A DNA stretch of 64,000 nucleotides from Antedon mediterranea (GCF_964355755.1 NC_092677.1:12856601-12920600), one strand, 5' to 3'. Numbered from the stretch's first letter, positions 49,401-62,600 are shown. The notes: a model not told the origin generated them from the letters alone. Numbers and translations are program-made.

Positions 49401-50311
49401 GTTGTTTTAATACAACCAACAATAAAGTAACCTGGGATTTTTATGTAAAGTCATGTTATTGATGTTGCTTCTGGCGCCAGGTGTGTAGCAAATTGATTGG
49501 TGGATAAACATTTATCTCAACCCACCAGTCAGCCAAATAAAGTATGATGTCATACAAGAATGGCAATGTGAAGTCTCCTGCAAGAATTTTTGAACGGTGT
49601 GGTGGTATACAGAGTAAAATAAAAATTGACATTGCACATATTGTTTGTACCAGGGGTATTTCACAGTGTATATCAGCAGTCATTCATTTTTAGCATTTTA
49701 GGCATTCATAAATGAGACACTGCTAAGTATGCTTACTTAATTGCAAAATAAAATATGAACAGGTCTATAAACAAATTGGATGTTTTATCACTCATATCAG
49801 CATAAAGCCACCACACCGTCTTTTGTAATGTGTAGATGATCATAAAACCCTGTTGCTTCCCACCCACCTAATACTAATAGAATTTTAGGTTGAAACAAAA
49901 TAAATGAGTGGTATAAAATAATTATATAGAGACATATTTTATTTTCATTTAATAATAATAAATCAGTTTTTGCACATTGGATATTATTTAATATTTTTTA
50001 CCTTTTTTATTAGACTGCTGAGTAGCACCTAGGGCTGTTTGAAACCCCAAAACGGCTGTTTCACTGTTCGATCGTTCTCTTCCTTGTATAGAATCCTTTG
50101 ATTTGTTTCTAGCCCAAAAAATGTCATCGTCCGCACTAGCAACCGACGGCGAAAACGACGAAGAGAATGAGGGTTCATGCTCCCCGTGATGTAACGTCAG
50201 GCGTCCAGTGAACTCTAACAGGAAATCTTCATCTTCAAGTTCACTCTCAGATGCTGAGCTAACGGGATCATCAATTTTGATATCGCATGCAACTTTCTTT
50301 CTGGATGCCAT
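34475..50311 (-). CDS. PX-domain sorting nexin, SNX20/SNX21-like
   Basis: Three coding exons: 50002-50311 (ATG at 50311), 38572-38711 and 34475-35152 (stop TAG). Phases 1 and 0 match and give 375 aa, close to vertebrate SNX21. Residues 1-103 are a low-complexity acidic and Ser-rich N terminus (SSASESELEDEDFLLEF). The PX domain starts at TSFEVASAKTMRDGHKRFV and runs through YTIAVKRS, then DRRYTEFYLLNKVLKRKYP with the RRYTEF phosphoinositide-binding motif, and ends at ECPEF-like NCPEFQDFF. The last 110 or so residues (AFKYISANDFQEAIPFLQNA, KHQDTIRTLCALVVAY) look like the TPR-type PXB region of this subfamily. Family role: endosomal sorting through phosphoinositide binding. Introns are 11.3 and 3.4 kb. 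A longer start is excluded because upstream bases contain no in-frame ATG nearby (TTG ACT precedes). Confidence 0.85.
37203..37630. mobile_element. MITE, PIF/Harbinger-like, with TAA target duplication
   Basis: 428 bp in intron 2 of the sorting nexin. Ends GGGCCTGTTTCTGCTGCAT and ATGCAGCAGAAACAGAGCC are inverted repeats, flanked by TAA at 37200-37202 and 37631-37633. The interior is rich in AACCGGTTA-type palindromes. Confidence 0.8.
43206..43257 (-). CDS. Candidate alternative first exon of the sorting nexin
   Basis: In intron 1, minus strand, ATG at 43257 opens MYRIRLFFKNLFLCGFS and reaches donor GTAAGTAG at 43205 in phase 1, exactly the phase required by the acceptor of 38711. The joined protein would read GFSK then VDCLGGIRNHPP, replacing the acidic N terminus by a short hydrophobic and basic one. 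Seen in sequence: ATG, open frame, donor, phase. Inference: that it is used. Confidence 0.35.
43935..44660. repeat. 21-bp minisatellite (GTGTTCAAATCCTATATCTA type)
   Basis: About 30 units in intron 1 of the sorting nexin. The left part is more variable (CCTATGGCT, CATATGGTT, AATATGGATA), the centre homogeneous. Open frames on both strands are artefacts of the 21-bp period. Confidence 0.93.
44831..44930. mobile_element. MITE, GTGCCCAAATATGG family (degraded)
   Basis: Contains GATGTACCCAAATAATGG, GTAGTGATATGACAT, ACATAAAGTTTGATAGTG and the end CAGAGCTT. Lies 170 bases from the minisatellite. Confidence 0.65.
44975..45215. repeat. SINE-like dispersed repeat, copy 1
   Basis: Shares a core with 63004-63313: TTCTTTAACGTGCAC against TTCTTTAAAGTGCAC, then GTACACAGGACCAATGGC against GTACACTGGACCTATGGT. 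Similar core sequence is, to my knowledge, widespread in marine invertebrates. Confidence 0.55.
46228..46405. mobile_element. Short inverted-repeat element, CACCAATCACACTAAAG family (copy 2)
   Basis: Ends GTGGCAGTATTCACCAAT and ATGGTGAATACAGCCAC form inverted repeats of about 17 bases. The interior matches positions 1-140. In intron 1 of the sorting nexin. Confidence 0.7.
47466..47615. mobile_element. Degraded element, TTTATCCAGGTAAGC family
   Basis: Right end GGTTTATCCAGGTAAGCAAG and the interior GGGCGTCCTGGTGCCGGACTG resemble 54249-54452. The left end is not clear. Confidence 0.45.
48074..48231. mobile_element. MITE, GTGCCCAAATATGG family
   Basis: Terminal inverted repeats TAAAGCTCTGTCTACCACTA and TAGTGTAGATAGAGCTTTA, interior GATGCGCCCATGGACATG and two ACCATATTTGGG-type units. 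Confidence 0.8.
48720..49122. mobile_element. TA-flanked MITE ending CCGTAAATCTTCTAA
   Basis: 403 bp. Ends CCGTAAATCTTCTAA and TTAGAAGATTTACGG are perfect inverted repeats, TA on both sides (48718-48719, 49123-49124). Subterminal GGGTTACTATTAGAAG motifs repeat in both orientations. A TA duplication fits the Tc1/mariner-type superfamilies. Confidence 0.8.
49135..49263. mobile_element. MITE, GTGCCCAAATATGG family
   Basis: Ends TAAAGCTTCACAC and GTGTAGACAGAGCTTA, interior AATGTGCCCATATATG and CCATATTTGGGCACATCAC. Lies 13 bases from the preceding element. Confidence 0.75.
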
Positions 50312-50628
50312 AGTCAAGATGTGATTAAGAATATAGGCATTTTTTTAAATCATACACTAACGTAAATTTAGTTTAAACATTTTGAAACCACCCAAAAAAA
50401 GCTAGTTAATTTAAGCACGGCAGCTTAGACGACGATCCCATTTATTATTTTGGTAGCATATATCGCATCCTGTCTAAGTCTATTATATTAAAAATGAATT
50501 GAGTGTGACAAACGGATCCGATAATTTATCGAGGGCGGTATTTTCATTAAGTTGTTTACAGTTGCCTGGTCACAGTTTTTGACAGTTTCTTCCTTTATTA
50601 TTATACAATTTCTAGGGGCCTAGCAATT
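50312..50628. promoter_or_regulatory. Head-to-head intergenic region, likely bidirectional promoter
   Basis: Only 317 bp separate the start codons of the minus-strand sorting nexin and the plus-strand WD40 gene, so both promoters must lie here unless non-coding first exons extend outwards. No clear TATA box in either direction. A pyrimidine-rich stretch ending TTTCTAG at 50615 could be a splice acceptor, in which case the WD40 gene has an upstream non-coding exon. Confidence 0.5.
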
Positions 50629-53600
50629 ATGATACAGGTTGAAATTGACCCATTAGCCTTAGAAGTTACAAATGAGTTAAATGAAGAGCAACGATGTAAA
50701 ACTGGTACCTGGGAGCATGAAGATTTAGCTCAGGTGTGTGCAGCCTGAATGTCATACAATCACACACTTAATATTCTACACAGACAGTGCACTGACTGTG
50801 TCTTGATGACCAACAAAGAAGGCCTACTAGCACGAGCCTATTTTCTATAGTATTATGTAGATAACCAGACCTAGCCTATTACTATCTATATTCTAGGATG
50901 AGGCACTGTAAACCGTGCTATCTGCATGGTAGGCCTATTGGAGGGTATTGCCCAAATTGACAATGAATAAAATAAATTTATTGTTTTCTATTGGCACAGG
51001 GAGCCGTCTGGAAAAATTAAATTCCCTACCACTATCTACTACTAACTAGCTCTAAAAGTATATCTATTATACTATTGAGAAATGAATTTATATTTATTTA
51101 GAATATAGTTTGGTCATCTTGCTTTTACTCTTAACTTAGAGAAACAAACATTTTTTCAAAGAAAATTATAATTTTTTATTTTGTTTTGTTTCAGTTGCGC
51201 TACAAAGTCTTACGTGGACACCGAGAGGGAATCAATTCCGCAAATTTTTGCAAGAATGATGCCTGTCTAGTGACGGCATCAAATGACAAAACATGTGCAT
51301 TATGGGTAACTTCATGGCTGTGTACCGTATATTTCGGTGTATAAGTCGCACTTTTGACACGCAAATTTGACCTCTAAATTAAGGGTGCGTCTTATACACC
51401 GAACATAAATGCCTCACCACACAGAGTGTACATATCGTCACCTCGTTGGCTAGGCTAGGCCTAGCTACAGTGTACTAATGTAACGGCAACCTGCTTCTGC
51501 CTAGTTTTCAAGGCATTTTAGCGTGATGTTATACTAAATATGATGAAAAGATTTGTTTATTATGGAGCTGTTTTAGGCGCTCCGATAAAATTTCATTTGT
51601 AAACGTTTACGATTGGAATAGTATTTATTTATAGTTATACGCACGATCGCCGACCGCCGTACCCCCAGCGCAAGCCCTTCTTGGCGGCCACATGTTGTAC
51701 AGTATTCGACTAGTATATTCTCCAGGTGATTATAGCATGGACCTAGCGTACACACTTCTCGGATACATAGATACTAATCGAATACGATTGTCCGTGAAAA
51801 CGTGCGCCCTCTTGAAATGATCGAGCAAGGCTAGCCCACACACGTGCGTGTTACACACACGGTCATGCACTCGATGTTGCGGGTGCGAAACTCATGAATA
51901 ACAAGTTAGAAACAACTTGTTGAGGCTGGCCGCGGCCGAGCCTAGGTAAGAAAAAACCTAAATAAAGGACGCCGTTGTAGATATAACAAAATATATTATT
52001 ACAATAAGATTGATTACAATATATAAAAAAACATTGTTTTGATGAAATATAAGGTGCGTCTTATACATCGACGATATAAAAAATACCGATATTTTACTCT
52101 CAGTTAGGGGGTGCGTCTTATACACAGGTGCGACTTATACACCGAAATATACGGTATTTTCCTTCCCCAATTCAAAAATAATGAAAAGATATATAAAATA
52201 TTTGGCAAAACAATTTTAATCCTTGAATCAATAAAAAATCTATTATACAGTTTAATATTAATATTATTTCACTTTCATTGTTTTTTTGTCAGAAAACTTC
52301 AACAGGTGATAAACTACACGCCTATACAGGTGCAAGTATGCAAATTACCCAATGTCACATGTCTCCAGATGATCGACTATTAGCAGGTGCATGCTGGGAT
52401 AAGAATTTGTATGTTTGGGATTCAGAAACTGGCCAAATATTGGTAAGGTAACAATGATCTGTTTGAATTTCAACTTTATATAAATTTAAGAAGTATATAT
52501 GTATCAAGGAACACCAACCTAACCATAATCTGGTATAAACCTATCCTGAAAAATCATGGTCCCAGTCCCAAATTGGCCTATCCCCTTCCCACTTTTAAAT
52601 TTAGAAAAAATACAGTGCAAAAGATAGAAGATCACTTCTATTTCAGAATAATAAAAAATGGCCAAACTAATACAGTATAGTATTTTTTTTATACAGTTTT
52701 GCATTACTTTTTAGAATTCCACTCTAATTCAATGACAACGCTAATTTCCTTTTGTTTCCCAGTGGAAAGGCTCACATGCAGGCATCGTGATTTGTTGCAA
52801 TTTCTCGCATAACAGCAACTTAATCGCCTCAGCGTCAGATTTAGATTTTCAACTTCACATTTGGGACATCAGAGAAAAATCTTCAGTTCAAAATGTTAAA
52901 GGTACATTTTTTTTATTTACAATTTTAAATCTAATCTGATCTGATCAACCATCATAAAAAATATCTATATCATAATAACATTCAAAGTGCAGTACATGAG
53001 GACACCTTCGAGACCCAACAAAGTGTCCTCTGAATAGAGGTTGGCCTTAGTGTTAAAACATTACTGGCCGTTTATTTCATAGGAAAGTGTCCCTATAATA
53101 AAAGTGTCCCCTGAATAGAGGTTGGCCTTAGTGTTAAAACATTACTGGCCTTTTATTTCATAGGAAAGTAACCCTATAATAAAAGTGTCCCCTGAATAGA
53201 GGTTGGCCTTAGTGTTAAAACATTACTGGCCTTTTATTTCATAGGAAAGTAACCCTATAATAAAAGTGTCCCCTGAATAGAGGTTGGCCTTAGTGTTAAA
53301 ACATTACTGGCCTTTTATTTCATAGGAAAGTAACCCTATAATAAAAGTGTCCCCTGAATAGAGGTTGGCCTTAGTGTTAAAACATTACTGGCCTTTTATT
53401 TCATAGGAAAGTAACCCTATAATAAAAGTGTCCCCTGAATAGAGGTTGGCCTTAGTGTTAAAACATTACTGGCCTTTTATTTCATAGGAAAGTAACCCTA
53501 TAATAAAAGTGTCCCCTGAATAGAGGTTGGCCTTAGTGTTAAAACATTACTGGCCTTTTATTTCATAGGAAAGTAACCCTATAATAAAAGTGTCCCCTGA

Positions 53601-56600
53601 ATAGAGGTTGGCCTTAGTGTTAAAACATTACTGGCCTTTTATTTCATAGGAAAGTAACCCTATAATAAAAGTGTCCCCTGAATAGAGGTTGGCCTTAGTG
53701 TTAAAACATTACTGGCCGTTTATTTCATAGGAAAGTGTCCCTATAATAAAAGTGTCCCCTGTACTCAAATTAACACCTAGTCTATCTTAACATAAGGTTT
53801 ACTAGTCTAAAAGGTACATGAGCGAGTACAGCCAGGAATGTTAAATTGCATGTTTAGTTGTGGTGCAGTATCACATCTCAATTTGAAGGCTAACATTTTT
53901 TTAATGTTTTTGTCATACATTTATTTTGATTACACATTACACGCCATGTTGTTTGTTCTGATTATTATTTTTGAGAACATGTTATACTAACCTGCTATCC
54001 CTGTGAATTATGACCAATTAGAATCTTCTTCCTGTCTCTAATCGTATGCAGCAGGCCTCAATCTTAATTAACCCTAGCTCAGCACCTTTTAGATTAGGAA
54101 CTCTTTCCTTTCAGGTAGTAACATTATTGGTGATAAATTTCTGCAATGATTTCTTCAGGTTTTGTAATGGGTCAAAGTGCCAGCAGGAGTTTCTTATTTA
54201 ATTTTCAAATTGATGGCCCAAAATTATATTTTACTTTCTTAAGTTTATATCGTGCCTATAGCTTACCTGTATAAACCGACAATAGCCCATGCTCTCCAGA
54301 TGACGGTGACGGTACGTTCCCACATGAGGGCGTGGTTGCGGACGGGTCCATTATAATGCAGGGGTGTTCTAGGAACTTTTCACTTTCGTATCTAAGCCCT
54401 CCCTCTGGAGAGCACAGGCTATTGTCGGTTTATACAGGTAAGCTAGCACTCATAGACTACTAACACCACTACTGGTTTGTGTAATTGTAGACAGATAAAT
54501 TTATAGCCCCTTTAATTCTGATACCATTTTACTTTCTTTCCAAAGGCCAAGATTTTCAGGGCCTCTTGCCTTACCCTTAACTAACACCTACATCCCCCGT
54601 TCATTTTTGGTTGAAGTTAAGTTTTTTATCTACCCTTCAACCTCTCTTTAAAAGTACATTTGGCTTTTCTTTATCTATGAAAATATATATTGTATTATTT
54701 TATATAGTGAAAACAATTTCTTCTGGTTTCGATTAGTGAGAGATATAGTTCTTTCATTATTATATATTATATTATCTATGTCTTTGGCATTAAGAAGAAA
54801 GTACAATGATACATCAATTTGTTGTATTGTCCATGACCGCTTGTTGCCCGGTTCTCATTAATATATTCCCTGGTCAACTAGTTACTAGGTCAGAGTTCTT
54901 CGTAATGAATAATTGTAATATTTTTATTATCATAATTATATTAGTTTGTTAATTAAATAGTAGGTTAAATGAAGTTCAGGGTGCATTTGAGGATAAAGCC
55001 TGTGTACAGTAGTTTATATCCAACGTAATCTGTCTTTTGTGAAGATCAGGGTGTAATAACATAAGTGGTCTTTAACCTATGATTATCCTCTATCAATCCT
55101 CATGATAAAACTTGTTATAAAAGTCTATCTAGAGCATCATGAATTAATTGTTTGTTTTTTTTTGGTTTTTTTTTTTTTTTTAAATTTTATTCGGTATATA
55201 AAAATATATTACAAAACGACAGTCAAGGACTGAAATGAATTGTATTAAAAATTAGTTAAAATTGCTATAAAAATAGAAACACCATATTAAAATTAGATAT
55301 CGTACCATAAAATTAAGAAACAAACATGAATAAAAAACCTTAAAACATTCACTTATTACATATCTAAAAAAGAGCTAGTGGTGCCTATTAATTATATCCA
55401 CCATGGTGGGAACTGGAGACGACCTAAGTCTGCTGGTTTTACAATGAGGTACTTCAAGAAAGCGGTTGAATCTGAGAGACCGAGCTGGCTTATGAAGAGG
55501 GGGAAGTATTTCTCTAAACAGCTCGGATTTTAATAAGCCTTCCCCGAAAGACAACACCAGTTTGTTTCTTCTCTCAACAAGAGTAGGTAAACCAGTAACA
55601 GACAATGCATGATCATAGAACAAATAGTTGTTACCTAGCATGATTCGCAATGCTCTCTTTTGTACCTTTTTAATAGACTTGGACATATCCTTAGTGATAG
55701 CGCCATGCCAAACAGGGGCAGCATATTCTAAAATAGGTCTTATATACGCCATATAAACAGTCAACAGATCATTAATTAAGATTCCAGCTTTCTTCAAAAT
55801 GCACAAGGAAAATAAACGTCTAGAAGCTCTAGAATATGTTGATATTTTTTTTGACACTTTGTCCAAATTTAAGTCTAAAGTTCTTTAATCGATTTAATTA
55901 AGCCATTTTGTATGTTTATGTGCTTTTTATTCTATATTTATATCTTACGAGTTTTAAGGAATCCTGTAATTGGCGATTTTTCGCTGTTGGATGTGGTTGA
56001 AATAAAAATTAAAAAATAAAAATAAAAATATCATTCATTGTCATATTCTCGATTTAATTTACATTAAATTTTATTAAATTGGATAAACAGTTTTTGCACT
56101 TTTTTCACAGAAAATGTAGGTTCAGGTCATTCGTTCTTTTTTGTTTTCCAGTTAGTGAATTTTAATTTTACTGCGAAATATTAACTAATTGATGAAATAG
56201 GAAACATAAAATTGAAACATTAAGGCTAAAAAGTACAAAGTCTGAGAAGAAAGAATATCTTTAGGCTAAAGACAAATTAACATGGAGACAACAGAAAATT
56301 AAGAATATAAATTTAATGTTAGTAGAAAAGTACTTAAGTTAATAATGAGCATGATAGGAAAAGAATGTTTGGTTGGAAAATTAGTCGGAACTAAAAGACA
56401 GCCCAGTACTTTCTGGTTTAGACACTGTATCCTATAATTCTGGCCCAAATCCAATATTTTGTTCCCGTGTCTAAAGCGCTTTAATATCTTATCTTATCTT
56501 GTATTCCTTACTCAAAATGTAGGCATAGCAGTGATGTAACCACAAGAAATAGAGTGGTGAAGTTTTTGCAAGAAAAGGGAACAATCTCTATTCAAGCCAC

Positions 56601-59600
56601 AGGGTTCAATTCAATTCAATTCAATTTTATTCGAGCACATAATTAACAATACAATAATGGACGGTTGTAATATAAACTTAAAAGTAAAAAAACAAAAAGC
56701 TCAGGATGACCCAATAAAACCTTACGGTTTATTTCCGTTGGGGTCCTATAACAAAAAATTACCGGTACACTCCATAACATTTAAAATACATTAAGACATG
56801 ATGTATTAAAATAAACTACCTTAAATAAATACATGAATACTTTTAAAATTTAGTTAAATACACTATTACTATAAAGCTAGAAATAGGCCTTAGGTGTATA
56901 TCAAAGGCCTCAGTAAAAAAGTCAGAAACCTTACCAACGGACTGGTGGCTACGGCCATGCAGAGAAGTGTTATGTTTGTTAGCAATGTGGCAGTCCTTCA
57001 TCACTTTATCAATATATTAGACGGACTTGGTAGTTGGAGGGTTGGGAGGTGTGTGTGTGTGTGTTCTTACCACAATTGATGTATTTATTATCCTCGAAAA
57101 ATTTCATCTGGCTTTAAATGAATATTTTATAAATAAATTTTAACTTTTTGGTAAACCAATTATTATAAAAAAAAAAATTATTTATAAAAAAAAGTCTTTA
57201 TTATAAACATTTTTGAAGTTGAGTATCTTGTGTATATTATGATGTATTCGTATATTTGAATGAACTCACTTATTATAGATATCATTGGCAATTTGCCTGA
57301 AATGAGCATAAGAAATTAATATAATATTTGTTGAAATAGTTTTGTTTTATACAGAAGTTTGTTTTTCATACACCTATTTTGCTGCTCAATTGTTGACCTT
57401 TTGTCACCTATTTCTTATGTATTAATCTTTTACATTTTTTTAACGAACATCAATCAGCTGTATGACATGATATGAAAAAGATTATTCATGATTTCAACAG
57501 TTTTATGAATCAAATTAGGAAGGATACTTCAGAGGACCTTGCCAATTTTTTGTATCCATCATTAAACATACTTTTAGCTTCAATAGGTTCATATTAATAC
57601 CATGATAAAGGAAGTCAACTACAAATTGTATCCAACTTATTGGCTTCTTGTCGGTATGTCTTTTTTGATTGATTGATTATTTCATAGATTCCTTAATTTT
57701 GGTGGTTAGTTGATTGATGGATTTGTTTTTGGTTAGTTGGTCAGTTTGTCCCGTTAGTTGATATGTGAGTTATCAGTTAGGTGGGGTGGGGGGACTGATA
57801 AAATCAGCTCTGTGGTCATGCTACGTTGTTGTTGTCAAAACAGTATAGACTACCTGATAACCACATAAAACTCCTAGAAAGTAGGAAGCCTTTTGCCATT
57901 CTTCCCCTGACTGTTATTAGGTTGATAGTGGTGTAGGATTGAGCTTGTGGGTTGGTAGTTTGATAATATCAATACATTTAGTAATACCACTTTCACACTG
58001 ATTAGCAATAGGAAACCTCCAAAGAGTTAACATACTCAGGCATCAACACCAGCATTTTGTATGGTGTGCACCCCTTGTGTGTGTACAGTAAACTCCTGAG
58101 TTTTGGTAGGCGGTGTATAAGCTCTGTATACGCTATCAAACTAGTTTTAAAAAAAGGGTGATGTGCCCAAATATGGTAGTGATATGCCCAAATATGGTAG
58201 CGATATGACATTATCATGTCCATATATGGGCACATCACATCTTGTTGTCACATAAAGTTTGATTGTGTAGACAGAGCTTTAAGCTGGTATCATTTTGTTT
58301 TTGATATTCCACCTTTTTTTAATTTAATAATGAGCCCTAAAGCTTGGTTCCCACTAGCACACATTGCAACTAAAGGGCGTAGCAAAATGCCAGTAATTTA
58401 ACCAATCATGACGTAATGGATGATCATAAATAAATCTTTTCATTGTATGTAGTGATCAGATCTTGCCATTTCAAAATGGTTCATCAATAATGTTCTGAGT
58501 GTTACACTCTGGCGTTCTTAATGACCCACTTGTCAGTGAGTTGATCTAAGCCATGCGTACTCTGTTTGCGGAGGAGGACCTGCCAATTAGTTGCTGAATT
58601 ACCTAGAAATTAATAAGAAAAATGGCAACTCATTCTAATTAGGAATGATGAAGATCGGCAGATTGGGGGAAGTGCCTTAGGCTAAAGCCCACTGTTTCAC
58701 AGGTCCTAAAGTTCTGTGTACACTATCTAGTTTGACAAAAAAAAATATGATGTGCCCAAAAATGGTAGTGATGTGCCCAAATATGGTAGTGATGTGGCCA
58801 AATATGGTAGTGATATGACATCATCGTGTTTATATATGGTCACATCACATTTTTTTTAAACATAAAGTTTGATACTAGTCCAGACAGCTTAAAAGCTAAA
58901 TTGCATCCAACTGCACTTCCATACACAAATAATTGCTACGGTGATGGATCCTACATCATGTATTGAAAGTACAGTGATCCGATAAAACAAAACAAAAACA
59001 CATAAATAACCCCAAAAAACAGTTAATTACAGTAGTCTATGTGACTATAACTGATTTTTAGAGACAATTTATAGCAATATACGCCCATGGAAAAGGAGGT
59101 TGATTCAACAAGTAGGGGATGATTTTTTGTGGTGTTGAACGAGGGTTGTTCATTTCTAAGCCGGTTTTTAAGACGTATTTACTACCACTCTCGTTGATTG
59201 ATGATGTACAGTGTTGGCTAGGTAGGAACTCACACTTAGGCCAATAACCCTTTTTAATGACTGTAGTGATTATCTTAGTTGGTTCCGAGCTTTCTCAGGC
59301 GTATATATATATATAACTCCACGCGACGTACACTGTCACTGAATGATAACTCATACAAAAAGTATATTTAACTCAACTAGAACTTTTATTCCTTGTAATT
59401 CGATTAATACATCTTTCTACCACTACCAGTCAAGCCTTAATATTTTCTTTATCATCTTTCCGTTTATCTACTCTGATCTTATTCTCTCTTCTTCTTAATA
59501 TCTATTACATTCCACTTTTATACTGGACATGCAAATTTTAGGCTTCAGAGGAGAATAACATTTTCCCTCCTAAAATTATACGATTTTGATTGGCTAATAA

Positions 59601-62600
59601 TATAAGGCGGACCTGGTCTAAAGCATCCTTATCTAAACACAGAGAATCACAACATAAATAATATGACAATGACGATATCTTCCTTACAATTATAAATTGA
59701 AGTGATAACAATAACATACAACTTTGTTTATTAATAATATAATTCTCTTATTATGCTATTATATTAAATAGTATTTGTGTTTAAAAAAATGATGTTCTTT
59801 ATATTTAAAGAAAGGAATAATTATTAAATGGATGAATAACTAATGTATGGATTGATATAATCAGTTAATAAATACATTAATGAACGAATAAACAAGAAAA
59901 TGACCTTTGGAAGGAAAGGGAGAGATGAATGAAACAATGAATAGATAGGAATAATGGATAGATGATTGAATAACAAATTATAGAATTAGTAACAGGCCAA
60001 ATCGTGAAATGTTGGTGAAGTGTAGAGGCCAAAAACGAAAAGACAAAAATTACTAAGAAAAAAAAGAGAAAGTTAATTTTTATTATAGGCAAACAGATAA
60101 CATATTTGACTTATAAACCATGGTGTTAACTTTTATAGTTGTACCAACCTATTTGGTGGCAGTTTAAAATGTTTTGTCCCCACTTTCTCATTGTTTGCTT
60201 TATTTGTAAAATGTATCTGAATAAATGGTAATAATAAATATGAATAATATGATATAACTGATAAATACTTTGATGAATGGTCGGTTACAAAATTGAAGCA
60301 TAAAAAGAAACAGACAAAAGGAAATAAACAGTTCATGATAAAAAGAGGTCTCCATATTTAGGTATCACAGTGTGGGCTTTATACAAGGATAAATTAGATT
60401 CAAATTTCATGACTATAATGAACATTACGCTCTGTTGCATGTAGTGAAACATTTACTCCCACTCCAATCACGTTCACCAATTTATGATTGACTGTTTGCC
60501 CGGCTTAATAATATCAAGTGAGAGGTGTGAAGGGCGTTTAATACATGGGAAGGCTGAGACCAATACATTTTTAAATTCATCGTTTGTTATTTTTCCTAGA
60601 TTACGAGCAACTTCCCAATAAAATTAAACAATGTGCTACAATTTCAGACTTTAAAGCCTAACTCATCAAGCATTTGATCTTAAAATATTAAGTTGTAATT
60701 GTTTATATTATTTATATTGTTTATTAAATGCAGCTTATTCTTAATTGGTGTATTTCATTATAACTTTGTTTTGTTTTTAATTATTTTGTACTACTTAGTT
60801 TTGTTTTTTTGTATTGTATAATAATGATGGAGTAAGAGCAGTTTTCTGTTTGGGCTCATGCCTACTACTTGCTCCTGGCAAGATGAAATGTAAAATATAG
60901 TTTTAAGAACTTTTGCCGAATAAATATTATTATTAATATTATTCTCCGTTACAACAGTTGATCTTAGTGTATGTGAGAACAATATCTTTATTCACTATAT
61001 CTAAACACTATTTATATCATCAAAGACCATGAGGCATAATAATATAGTTTGTAAAGGATGTCGGCTAACAGCAGCACGCCATTGGTTAACTGGAGACACC
61101 AGCGTAAAGATGGTACGGTAGCCCACTACCCTAATTATACGCAGGAAATATCTCATTAAAGGATTTATATTGCATCCAAGTTGGTACCGTCAAAGCAAGG
61201 TTATATGCCTTACTGTGCATCAACGAACCAATTAGAAACATTTTTTTTATATAATATAGATACATGTCAATAGTATTACGGTAGTATAGAAGGATTAAAC
61301 AATTTTTTTAATAACTCATCAGTCAACGAATGATTTATTTTTGTGGTTAGGAAAATACGTTTCGTGAGAACCAAAAAAGTCAAGGGAATTTTATTGGATT
61401 ATTATTCAAAATATACCAATTATGTATGTAGTAAAAATAATACACACTTTGTGCTAAGTATATTAATATTAAATCATAAATAATATTTTAATTATTATAT
61501 ATTTATGATCATGATGAGTTTAAAAAAATATCAGAATCACAAAATACAGAGAACTTACTATAGGAATCGCACAGGCGCTTGAGTAAACCTCTGTAAGTTC
61601 AGTAATACAACCAAAAAGAGGATTAAAAGTCTTGCTTATAAGGCCTCAAATCTGTGTAGTAAAAGACCTAATCATAATGACATTGTTATTTTTCTTTGCT
61701 TATTCTTTTAATCATACTCATTGCATCATTCAATAACATTATTTTATTTGTGAACCATCTATCAAAAAATAAATTTAAGGAAGGAAGATGTCGTCTTATA
61801 AAAACGCAACTTAATTATTTCCTTCTAGGTCATCATGCAAGTACGATAACCAGCTGTAAGTTCTCTCCAAACGATGACAGAGTAGCAACAACGTCCATGG
61901 ACAAATCAACTAAAATATGGGACAGAATCAACAACCAAACAACTATAACAATAGGGTTAGTGGTAGTTCTGTTTCAAACCAAATGGTGTAAGGGTCACAC
62001 CTACAACAATTGTTTACACCCTGCCCACCCTATTTAATCTATCCACTAATTTTTCACTTGCGTGATGCACCACAAACTGAAAGTATTTGATAATTGGCAA
62101 CTTTCGGACTTGTGTCCCCTTAATAGAGGTGTCCCAAAGGAGGGATACGCTGTACATTAGAACCCTATTAAAGAGACACCTTCGGGACTTACTAGTCTGT
62201 CTGTGTCTCCTAAGTAAGGGCGTCCCAAAGGAGGAGGTTCTACTGTATGTGAAAGTGATCATACGTTTTGCTATATCATTGCTAGGTTCCGATAGGTTAA
62301 GCATTGCTATCAAGGCTTTTACAGTTTCTGGCCGTTGAAAACCTCCATTCCAATATCACCTTCAACATAACCGTTATGTTATCTGCTTTCATTCTTTCTA
62401 TTAGGAATCATACAAACATTGTATCTTGTTGTTGCTTTACAAACAATGAACGACGGATATGCACTGGATCGTGGGATAAACAGCTCCATGTGTGGGATAT
62501 ATCAACCGGAATATTCCGTAGCAAAGGACCAACAACTTTCACCAATGGACATGAGGGATCCATTAGCTCTTGCTGTTTCAGTAAAGATGGTTAGTTTCAT

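Noticed and set aside
49988-50001. Extension of the nexin exon 1 frame to its stop as a separate short protein
   Set aside because: The donor at 50001 and phase fit with the PX-domain exons make a spliced gene far more likely.
55375-55866. 163-codon frame as a host gene
   Set aside because: It is the 5'-truncated C terminus of a LINE reverse transcriptase.
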